This document shows positions 50,027 through 62,400 of a stretch of DNA of 64,000 nt, piece by piece. The notes under the pieces are model-generated. The model had not been told where the DNA came from. It saw only the letters and a list, made by a program, of their open reading frames with translations, and ran no database searches. The stretch comes from Macrobrachium rosenbergii (Eukaryota; Arthropoda; Malacostraca; Decapoda; Palaemonidae), in the NCBI RefSeq assembly GCF_040412425.1, contig NC_089753.1, forward strand, positions 37,932,913 through 37,996,912. Reading direction: 5' to 3'. The translations under genes were made by a program, and so were the position numbers. Each line of letters begins with the position of its first letter. The first letter of the stretch is position 1.

Positions 50027-50410
50027 TTATAATTTTGTTTTCTCTTTGACTTCTACTCCCTGGAATCCATGAGATGAAAGCTGAACTTGGTGTAAAGCCG
50101 TCTGCCCTTCTGTTCCTAAACTCAAAAGACCAGACCTTGCAGCTTCTCTAACTTCTCCACTGGAATCATTTTGCTGCAGGAACGACAGAACCTCAATAGG
50201 TTGCGGCCAGTCTGGAGCACTTTCATTGTGAGTGTGGGAATGTTTCTTAGATTTACTGGAACTTTTATTACCTAAAAGTTTCTGAGAGTCTCCTTTTGTC
50301 TCAGTGCTTGAAGGAGGGACAATGGGTGCCAGTACTCCAAGAAGTACAGTTGCTGCTTCACGATCACTAGTTCGAGTTGACTCTAGTAGAAGTAAGCATA
50401 ACTCTACAAC
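50027..50410 (-). CDS. RIPOR-like gene, terminal coding exon
   Basis: 127 codons and a TAA stop, opening phase 0 after acceptor CCTTGTTTCAG. It holds VVELCLLLLESTRTSDREAA and TVLLGVLAPIVPP, a basic Ser/His-rich insert (KSSSKSKKHSHTHNES), and a last helical repeat (EVLSFLQQNDSSGEVREAAR). The insert looks disordered. Confidence 0.8.
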   Translation of the reverse strand, partial: VVELCLLLLESTRTSDREAATVLLGVLAPIVPPSSTETKGDSQKLLGNKSSSKSKKHSHTHNESAPDWPQPIEVLSFLQQNDSSGEVREAARSGLLSLGTEGQTALHQVQLSSHGFQGVEVKEKTKL

Positions 50411-53400
50411 CTGAAACAAGGTAAATCTCCAATTATTATTGCTATTAATATTATCATTATTTTATTAATTAGTTTAACCAGAGGTAAATCTCCAATTATT
50501 ATTGCTATTAATATTATCATTATTTTATTAATTAGTTTAACCAGACCACTGAGCTTATTTATTTAGCTCTCATAGCATTGGCCCAAAGGATTTATCTTTA
50601 TCAATAATAAAGTTTAGATTATATTTATTAAATTAAAGCTCTTCAAACTCTATACTTAATTGAAAATGATGTACATTCTGACAAAGTTTCTTTAACTGTT
50701 AAGATTTGTTTTCAAAACACACAAAATATTTATTTAATGTATTGTGAATGTAGCAATGCCACTGATTAGCAGTAAACCTGTTGTAGCAACTGTGAACTAT
50801 TAAGACTAAAATGTACAAAATTACAAAATCATTTCAAGTAACTCACCATTACAGGGCACAGTGTATTATTCTTTATATATTTTTTAAAAATTATTTTCCA
50901 TTCCGCAAAATGCACAAAAGTATGGTTTTATAAAAAAAATATCTTGTTTAATATAACTCTACACATTACATACAGTTTATCTAAAAATAAATGAAATAAA
51001 TTTCTGTACTGTACTAGTTATTTAGTAAGATCTGTAATGTTTATCCAAGAGTAAGTAAGATCAAGTATTGTTTATACAAATGAGATATGTTCTCTAAAAT
51101 TTGAATTACATACTACACGACCCACTGATGCTTCACTTTTACTTGTTTCAATGTACTTCCCATGTAAATGATGCAACATGTAAACATAGAGTCTGTACAT
51201 ACCACAAGCATTTAATTTTACTCATGGTTCAGTGTCTGGTAAAGTGCAGAATAACAGTAATGAATGACTGGGAGGTCTTACCATCCATTATTACCATGAA
51301 TGACTGGAGGTCTTACCATCCATTATTACCAAAGTTGGCATACAGTAGTTCATATTTTGTCAGCAAAAATTCCTTATTCCTTGACTGTATTGCAAGTGCT
51401 TTTGCATAAATTTCATTCACCATTCTTGTCATTTTAACTGACATGTGTTATCATCAAAATGCAATGCATTTAAATTTTAATCTGATAAAGAAAATCATTT
51501 TTGGTAGTTTTTTGTGAAGTTTGTGTACAAATGGTTTTACTCAAACGATAAGTATGCTTGTTATCTATTATCTAACAGCTGCAAAATAAACTTCAATATT
51601 TTGTGCACCTATACTTTTTTCTCTGCAGAACTCCTTGTATGGCACCATTTTGAATTATGCAATGTATTTTGCATTTTCAAAAATAATGATTCTCCTTGAT
51701 TTTAAGCATCTTTAATAGTATTCATAAACATACTGTATATTTAGAAAATCAATGTAGATGGTGGGCTTTCCTTTCAGGACTTGGCAAAAGCATTGTACAT
51801 ATTGTGGTTATTAACTGTACTTAGATATTTTAAAAAGGGTTTCTATAAACAGGAATTCACAGACTGATGATCATAGCTTCAAGAAAACTGATTAAATCAG
51901 GAGCAATGATCATGACAACGGAACTTCTAAGGACAAGTCCACTTGAGAATTTTATTCTAATTGAATACACAGGTTGATAATGACACCACTTGTGTTGGGG
52001 CCTTCAACAGTAATCTAATGGCATACAGGGACAGGCAGTGCTCAGAAAAGGGCTTTGCAAGTGTTCTTCCTCTTCAAGCAAGATTCATGACCCCACAAAA
52101 TTGCTCATCAAAGAACAAGATATGACATTTGCCATCACTAGGAACTAAAGCTCACCCCCCTCCCAACCCCAAACAACAGACAAGAGGTCTATTATTTCCC
52201 TAGCCAAAGCCAACAAGACTAACAAGCCCGGCTACAAATGCAAGGTTCAACAAAAACCCACGTTGGGCCATGGCTGTCCACCACCTAAATGAAGATGAAC
52301 CTGAAGCATGTGTTCTTGCAAGACGAAGTTTGATGGGTGCATAGAGTAATCTTTATAGCATAAGTTCTGTCATATAAAGTTTGTGGAGTAAAAGGCCATC
52401 TTCTCAGGTCTACAAGATAGTGTGCAGTTCTTAAGAGGCAAGGCAGTGAGTGTGATGACCAAGGCCAACAAAGCAGGTATAGGAACCAGATTCATTCCAA
52501 AAAGGCATTACATGGTCAAGGATGTTCTCAACAGGGGGAAACTAGTTCTTCCATCCAAGAGCTTGCTTCACTTAGATTTATGCAAGGCTCTTTGATAACG
52601 CTGGGACAGTTAGCTGGTGAGTTTTTAGGCAGTGAGTCTCAAGCACACACTATCCATTTTATGACTCTGCCCAACCGGATCAAGCAGTCTGACAGATATA
52701 TGCACTGATGCACTTCTGGGTCATGTAAAGTGGAGGAGAAATTAGATGGATAGCACATGGAGAAAGGGTAACAACCTGAACCAGATGAAAATTAATAAAA
52801 AACAGAAAAAATATTAATGGAGAGAATGGGAAAATCAAATAAGATAATGTTGGTAATGATCAAAACAATAAACATCCCTTCCTACTATTTAACAAGATGG
52901 ACAATTACCCTGAGGTCGGACAACCTCCTGGATGTTAGCCAGAAAACTGGCAAGATGGGGCAAAAATAGTGATTGTGTAAAGTGAAAATTGTCCACCATA
53001 CAAAAAAAAAAATCCCTTCTGAGTCTCATGGCAAGAACAGAGACTGTAGCTGCTGATGCTGTCAGCAGATATAGATAAGTCTTTCCCCCCCTGGGGATAG
53101 TTACTCCAAGCCTAAGTATTCACAGTCCCATGGAACATCACATAATCATGATCAGAAAAGCATATCATTCATGTATACCAGAATAGAACAGACAGCCTGG
53201 AAGAGAAAAATTCTTGTGTATCTGTGGATCTAAAACACCCCCACCCTCTAACCACATGGACACAGTCTTTTAAGGAAATTGTTAATAGAATAGAATCTAG
53301 AATTTAGGCCAAAGACCAAGTGCTGGGAGCTATGAGGTCATTCTGCATTGGAAGGGAAATTGACAGTAAGAAGGTTTGAAAGGTGTAACAGGAGGAAAAC

Positions 53401-56400
53401 CTCGTAGTCGCACTATGAAACAAATGTTAGGGTGGAAAGTCTGATGTAAGAAAGAGAATAAGAATGGAGGCACAGCAAAAGGAATTAAAGAGGTTGCAGC
53501 TAGGGGCCGATGGGACACTGGAAAGACCCTTGAGTAATGCCTACAATGCACCACTTGAGGTGCACCACTGATGGCACTTACCCCTTACGAAGGGAAAACT
53601 GTTGTCTTAGCACAAATATTCATCTACAATGTTTATTTCCTGCTGGCATTTACATCAAGATTAGTGAGTGAAATGATATCTGTGAGGGTGCTCCTCTTTC
53701 CCTATGAAGTGCTCCCTATGTACATGAAGATGCTGTAACCGTGCAGACTATACTGTATGAAACTATCTGTTACTGTTAATACTCTTCACATCTCGATGTC
53801 CTTCTCTGTGATAAGCTACTTTCCCTGTTGGGGCCATTGGGTTGTAACATTTTGTTTCTTGAATTATGATAGCAGCTGGGCTTGTAGTAAACACAATAGT
53901 AATTGGATAATCATCAAAACACCATCCTATTTAAACTGATGGGAATTTTCTCTAAGACAACATGCACCATGCACACATGGATAAGTTCCATGGTATAACA
54001 CAAACATTATCAAGTGCAAACAGGTGATTGATTCACTACACTTGCCATTGCTATTTCAATAACAAAGACTACCCTGCTGGCAGCCACAATACCAAAAAAC
54101 TGCTGTTGTGTGGACTTGCTTTGTAGTATTTCACTTAGGTTCATGTAAAAAATTACCAACACTACTACTACTACTATTACAACTACTACTAAAATCTCCC
54201 ACTGGAGTGGAATGTAAATGAAATAATACAATGTGTCAAATTCTAAACAGAACTGGTCAACAGGGTACAGTATAAATGACAGCTAAAAAAGTTCATGAGC
54301 CACCTGCTTCCCTCATAAGTGCTTAATCAGAGAGTTTTAATTCTCATGAAGATTTCATTATATATTTATTAAAAATGAACAACTAATTTTCTGATGACTC
54401 TTCTGTCCCCATTTCTTTCCTACGAGTCCACTTTTCCAGCACACAAAGCAGTTTGTGAGATTTTGCAGGTGAAGCAAGAGGCTCCCAATATGGAAGAAGG
54501 TCTTGCCTATTACAGTACTTCCATTATTTCCAGCAGCTATTTGGCACCATGTTTATGTATCAATCACATCAATACATTTACAGTATTGTTATGGCATGCT
54601 ACAGGTACACTGAAAAGACAGCTGTACCTGGAAATAGCAATCTTGCAAATTCTACATTTTTACAATGGTTAACTTGGTTCTTTTTAGGCAAAGAATCTAT
54701 CTAATAAAGTAGTATGGAGGAAAATAGTCAAAACTATTCAAAATGTTTACCCAAATTAAACTGGAAAGACATCTTACCATATGCATTAGTTGATTGTTAT
54801 GTGCAAGACTATTTATGAAATTTGTAGTTACATGACGAAGTTCAGAGGGTCCTGCCAGTAACTGACCAATTATCTTTATATGAAGAGTTGTTGGTTCTTT
54901 GATTTGGTGTAAAGCAGATTCAACCCTGAAACAGAGTTGGTTCATGGATGAAAAAACATGTCATGTCTTCAACTGTACTAATAATTATGAGAAAAATATG
55001 GGCCGTGTAACTCTTTATATATATATAAAAAAAAGCTTGTTCCCAAATGAGAGATGAAAACTAGAGTACTGTATATGTTAAAGTTGGCTAGAAAGCAATA
55101 ATACATTTGGTATCTGTTGTTTGTTTATTTTCAAATGATTACTATCTGTCTGATAGTCACCAGAGATAAGAGTATTTTATAAAAAAAACACTATACTGTA
55201 TTTAAACTTCCACTTATACTTACTTTGCAGGATTAGCAGAAAGAAGATCATCAGCAACAATGAGACTTTGAGCAGTTGAAGGGACGGTGTGCTGGAGGGG
55301 TCTATGTAAATGATGAAGAAAATGTCCTACTGTTACCATTGCATTTCCATCATACTCCTCACTGTCTGTCATTGTCCGAACTATCTCCTCCAAAACTGAA
55401 AAAGCAATTGAACCATCAATCTGATAGTAAAATCAGTATTTAAAAAAAATACCTAATACTATCTTAAATAAAACATAATGTACACCTAATTTATAAAAAC
55501 CTTTAACTTTTGACCCAAAACTGAACTGGTTTGTAACTGCAATGCTTTGGCAACTATTATACCACTCCTTACCTAACTGAGAGAGTTCTTTCATTTATGC
55601 TACCATTATTCTTCGGGATAAGGAATCTTAGGTATTACACTGCAACAGGTATTACATCGCTTTGTGGTCTAAAACAATATTTTTACAATAAAACAAGTTT
55701 TCACATACCACCACAAACCAAAAATTGCTTGATTGCATGTGAAATAGATTTGAAAACACCATCCTGAGAGAAATGAAAGAAGAAAAATCACTGTGCAAGT
55801 GCCAGCTAACCCCCATCAGGTTACATGGAAACACAGCTTATTCTAATCTGCCTTTCTCACTTTGAAGAGTGAGGGGTTGGGAGAGAAGGGCACTGGAAAT
55901 AATGGTTAATGGGTCTGCATAAAAATGCATTTTATTGTAAAGCCACCATTATTACAAAAACATTTATTATACATAGGCTGCATTGCCATTTAGAAGGGAG
56001 AACAAAGCAGATGAGCCCTTGAAGAGAACACAGACATTTCTGCAGAAGTCCAATCCCCCCATGACAGATAATGATATTTGCAATTAACCACATCATTGCG
56101 GGTGCTTCCATACAGAGAAGAGTTACTCGAGAAGAACAACCCAAAGCGTACATTCACTGTGCACCGTCACATCAAGCTGCCCTAGTAGAGGGCAGTGATA
56201 GAGGATGTGTAGGCACTGGAGACAGTTTATACATCAATATCTGAAAAGCCACTCTTTCCCAGACTATGAGTGATTATTGCCCAGCATGAAAATGTGGCGA
56301 CTTGGGTGACTGTGAAACCATGGGAAGTGAGGCTGCTGCAGAAAACAATTTCAAGCAGGAAGAGACTTGGGATAGTCCACAAACTTCAAGCAGGAAGAGA

Positions 56401-59400
56401 CTTGGGATAGTCCACAAACTTCAAGCAGGAAGGGACTTGGGATAGTCCACAATGAGATTTAGAACGTCTGGGAACCACTCCTACTTTAGCCAAAATGGAA
56501 TGATGAGTGTCATCTGGGTGTTTCCAACATCAAGAACAATCATTTGGACCATCTCAACTGTCCAAATGGCAGCAATGTAAAGTAGTCATGATATATCAGG
56601 ACTGGTGCAAACCATCTACTGCCTAGGCTGTTTGATCAAATTATCATCAACAGTACTGTATTGGCGTAATCTGGCATTCAATATGGCCAAACTAAACCAA
56701 CAAGGAAGTCCCCACCACCTGTAACAGACGTCTGCATACAAAAGAATCTAATGAGCTTGTTGAGAGTATCCACAAAGATGATGTGAACTCCTAGTTTGAA
56801 CAGAGGTATGATAGAGACCTCTTGCCTTTCTGTTCATGAAAAGATTTCTAAGGCAAGCAAGCAGCGATTTTGACCTGATTCCTAAAGCAAGTTATGGCAA
56901 TGGTGTTGTCAGTCAGGCCCTCAAACATCCACTTCTGCTAGATCAAAACAGAGTGGGGGCACTATTGGCAATGGCTTCCATGGTGAAAGAGGGAAGTTGA
57001 GCCTGAAAACTGCAGACTTAAGTACAAAACATAAATGTACAACAAGACTCACCATTCTTTCATGCATAAGTAAACTGAGGCAAGATTAATAAAGTTATTT
57101 CCTGAAGGCAATCAATAACAGAATAATACTGCAATTACCATAAAAAAAAATATGAAATATAAATTCATTTAACACTAGGTCATCAAATACAAAAAGTCAT
57201 GAAATTATAACTGATGCAGGATGTACGTACAACAAAATGCAAACAGTACTGTGACAAAGGAAAAGGCACAAAATTTTACTGAGTATAAACAAATATCACT
57301 GATAAGAATTAGGCAAGGCTCAAAAAGTTAGGCTATATAGCCTGTTATACACAGCAAAGAGAACCCTGAACTAAAATTACATATGAAAGAACTGCCATAA
57401 CTTGCCAATTACCAAAAATTACTGAAATTTACAGAGAATCATTAAAATCTGCTGACATGGGACTGAAAACGAGAAAGTTAAGAAGAAAAAACAAAGAAAA
57501 CAGGGCTTCATGCTACAGTGAATAAAGACAGGCAAAATTGGACAAATGACTTAAAAAGTTTATCTATGAATGGCAGAACACAAAAACAGTAAAAACAATG
57601 GGTTGGTATTGGGAAGTACAGCAGCACATCCAAATATAACTGAGACACAGAGAAGAATTAGTATCATCACCACCCAGCAGCCCAATGGAATCAATGTGCA
57701 GTACGTTTCTTTGTTCAAATATCTTAAGTGATGTGTCTGGGGTCCATTTCTCAGGGAATAAGGCTATTTTTACTTAATGGATTCACAGTAAATTATCATT
57801 ATGCATCCCTAGTCCCAATGGGACAAAATAAAAGTTGAAAAACTTACCTCTTCTTGCCAGCCCAGGGACAGAAGGATCAACTAATGATGATACTACTTGC
57901 TGAAGACCAGAAACTACTGCTTGCCCAGGAACACACCAGTCATCACCACCTGCTACAGAATCCCAAAGTACCTGAAAGACATTAATAGTTAAACTTAAAT
58001 CATTTGTACTTGAATGTTCAAAATACACATGGCAATTATGTATCCTAATTTACATATTTGTGAGTACTACTGTATCTCTACTTGTACTTTACTCAAAAAA
58101 AAAAAAAAAAAAAAACAGCAGCAGAAAATCATGCTTGAGAACTACGTTACTATATATGCTATAATATGGTTGGTACATAACAGGACAATTTTTTTAACTC
58201 TATCAAAATTAATGTGCACTACAAATTCAGTTTTAAATTGAGTCTCTATTTAAAGACTGCCTTTCAAATGCAACAGATGATATTGAAACATGAATTACTT
58301 CAAACTGTTTTATTAAAATTGTATACAGTACTGAAATAGGAAAATTTTGTATATAGAATTTGATTTTGGGAGAAGAACAAGTTGCTCTGGGCAAGTACAA
58401 TATTTTGATCCAGACTCTATAAGTGCTCTTTTAATCCAAATTTATGACCAGGCTAAACAACAAGTTTTTCATGGGGGGTTCAGAAAAACCCGCAGGGCTG
58501 AGATACTTCCTTTTCTCTTCTCAAGCACAGATCCATCTAGGATGGTTCAAAGAAAGCCCCTAATAAATTAAACCCTTTAGAGTGCAATCTTCAATCAATA
58601 GACCCTGACATCTTCCTTCAATTATACAATGTGATGGTTATACTTTGCCTCAATATGTGAGGTCAAGGTAGGTCAGCCCTCCTGAACTATCTAAGTTAAG
58701 GTGTAGTAAGGCTCCTTACAAGGAGGTTCTCCCTTTCATCTGCTAACATTGTAGAAGAAAGAGGACAGACTGCACAAGCAGATTCTTCAAGATGATTATC
58801 ACTTCCCTGAGGGGAGTACTATAGTCTCTTAACTCCCTCCTTTAGGTCATAAAGCATTTGAAACCAGTCCCTAAAAATAATCCTATTAACAATCAAAGAG
58901 AAAACCCGGTTGATTCTTCCTAGCCTTCAGTCTTAGAACCTCCAATGATGAGGCTGGATGCAGTCATACTATATCTAGATAAATGGAAACTGATATATCT
59001 CTTCTCAATAATTACGACAAAAGAATATAAATGCTTAAGATTTATTTTTTAAATACCTACCTCTCCATGATATAGCTTTTACCACAGATAATACAGAAGT
59101 AAAAGCTATATAATGGAGAGGTAAGGTCCACTTAAAAAAATATATAGGACTAGTTTATCAGGTCTCTGTCCAGTTTCAAGGAGCTCACTTCCTTATACCA
59201 CAGTCTCTCAATGTTTAAGGGTGCACTCTGTGCACCTATATGAACTGGTTTAAAGATATTTATTCCTGTAGAATTCTTCAGTTCAGAATGTTACCTGCAA
59301 TATATAAAGACTCCATGTACTTAGGAGGTCTAGATTTCACAGGATTGAATACTTTTAAAGAGTATCACAATTCCTCAACTACAATTTACACCAACACATC

Positions 59401-62400
59401 TCTTTTTGATTTTTAATATTTTACAGGCTTTCTGAAAACTCAGGTTGAAAGCTATATGCTTTACATTACATACCTGTACATGAGGAACAGTAATCAAATG
59501 TTGGGGTTTCAAGCTATCAAAGTTGTGCCGATGAGTGAGAATTCCTGCAACTAGTCTTCCTTCTTCTTCCAACAGCTTTATGGAGTGGCGTTCTTTAGTT
59601 CGTAAGGGGCCAAATGAACCTAGGTGCTGAAATGAGGAGAATTTATTAGAATGCTGATAGACAAATTTATAATGCGAAAGGGTAATCAGCTTTTAACCAT
59701 TCCTTAAAAATTCTCAAGTGAACATACATTTCTAGTAATGTATTATACTCTTAACATACATTTATGACAAATAGTCATTTCTAGTAATGTAACATACTCT
59801 TAACATACATTTATGACAAATAGGAGTCATGGAGCTACTTTGATTACAATCACGTAAAGTCAAATATATCTGAATTATATAACACTGTAAAGTTCTTTGG
59901 TACCCTGCCCCCATGAAAGGTTACCGCTCAAAGTGTGCCTTGATTGGCAAACTGTAGATGGTGCTAAAGGTTCCTTCCACTAGTTCTTCAGCCCCCAGCT
60001 GCATTGCTCTTTGACTTTTACTTTTCACTCATTCCCTTTGGTTTCTTAGTACTTAACTGTCTATCTCCTTCAATTCTACTATGCTCCCAACTTCAGTTCA
60101 CATTTAAGGACAAGATCTAACTCAGTGATCTCATTAAATCATTTTAAAGTGACAAATATTTTTTATACCTTGCAAGAAAAGAATGGCAATACTGTCATAT
60201 GACTAAGATTTTCCCAATAATTCCCTTCTCAAACTTTTGACCCCTACTATCATCAAATGAAGTTAAACACTACAATATTATTACTACTGTAAATTTGTTT
60301 ATCTAGGCCACTAAATCATTCTGGCTAACAAAATGATAGCCACAAGTACTGAGACAGAAAATTAAAAGATGAACAGTCATGCAGCTACATGACGGGTAAT
60401 AATCTTAAAATTACTCAAGTGTATGATATCTTAACAGCTTATATTTAATTCTTTTCTTTTACTAACCTGCAAAAGTTGAAGAGCATGTCTGAGATGGATG
60501 TAGAGGAATGAGTCTAGCTGGGGAGAACCAGTGACAAGGGAATGAGAGGTATCAGGCAAAGCTGGAGGCGTTATAACAACCATTGCTTCTTTGTTTCGTT
60601 TCTCTTCACATTCCTGTTAGATAAAAATTGGCAATCTATAGAGAAAGAAGGATCTTGTCATCATCTAAATACATTTGGTGATTATTATATGTTCTGTTTA
60701 CATGATGATGAAGTTATGGAACCTTACACTTACCAACAAAAAAATTATGTAAAAATAGGCAAGGCACAAAGGACATTCAGGAGGAATGAAACACACCCAT
60801 ACTATAAAAAAAAAAACTCTGGTATCGAATAAAAACTGTTCTGAAAATTAATTTAATGATAAAACAATTGTTTAAACAGACTGATGAAAATTCAAAAACT
60901 TATACAATGCAAAGATATTACTGTACAGGTAGTACTCACATCAGGATTATCATCTTCAAAGTCATCATCACATTCTGCATTGAGGAAATCAAAGCATTCC
61001 AATGCAGATTCTACAGATAAACTAATTTCAGATGTATTGCTATCCCTTCTGCTTCGACAATTCTGGAAAAAGAAGGCCCCTGGCTGTATCAAAATTGCTA
61101 AGAATCTATTCTCGCAACTGTACATAATACTTTTTGACAATATAACACTATCTGTGTTGATCTTACTATAAGTAATCTAATCTGTGACTGAAACAGGAAT
61201 ACAAAATATAACTGAACAGAGGTACACAATATACCGCTGATACAGGGATACACAAACAACAAGTAGGGTCACTGGTGAAATAAATATTTTCAAATATGTA
61301 ACTCCAATAACTCAAAAAAATTGTGGGGATCTCTCATATAGGCCTCAAAAATAACAAACTAATATTCTGAATATTTTAATATAAAGGTTACCTAAGTTAC
61401 TCACTTTGCACATGTCATCAAGTTCTAGTACAGCTTCTTCTAATGTGTTCAGTTGTGGGAACTGGCCTTGTATATCCTCTAAGCATGTTCGTAACCGACT
61501 GACAACCTGTTTGAAAAAAAAAAAAACAAGAATAAACAATCATCCATTAACAGAAAATGAAATAAGGATAATAAATAACCTGTTAAAAATAATCACTTCA
61601 CTCTATATAGAATTTCATAGTTACTTTAAGTGCTACACTACATCCATACTACTGTAATCATAATCCACAATGATAACCCAAACATATGTCACACTTACCT
61701 CTCTTAGAGTTAGAGGAGGACGTGTTTCATCCCAGTGCTGGCCATCACCCCATCTAAAGGACTCGGGTTCTGTACCTAAAATATCTAACTGATGGGATAA
61801 CGACTGAGACATGGCTGGAGAGAGACCAGTGGAATAAGACGAAAGGTGTGAGAATGATCTCGACATCATATCCATGTTGGAGCCTTGCGAGATGCTGAAC
61901 TGTGGAATACAAGCAAATACATTATTATAAATGCTGCAAGGCAGGCCTTATACTGCATATGACGCTCAAAAATTTTATCATAAAGATAATGTCACCAGGA
62001 GTAATCTAATCTCTCTCAGTCATGTGCTTCAAGTTTTTTCACTGGGATTAGGTAAAGGCAATCAATAAATACTTCAGAATATAAGGATGCTTACTCTTGT
62101 TGAAGGAACCATACTTTTATAGAACAACTACATGATTCATTTTCTTTAATTGTCCCAGGTATATCCAACTTTTAATGACCCATTTGTGCAATGCTTACAA
62201 TTTTCAAGTTTTGCCCATAAGAATCTCTAAAATTAAATCTTTCCATCAACTTACCAAAAAGAGATATCCAGTTTTTACTAATGATGCACATTAAGATCAA
62301 ACTATCTTCTTAAAAAATTATATATGTAAACTATCTAAAATTAACTTAACATTAAAACCAACCACAAGCCCAATCTACATATACAGTAAGCAGCTTTTAA

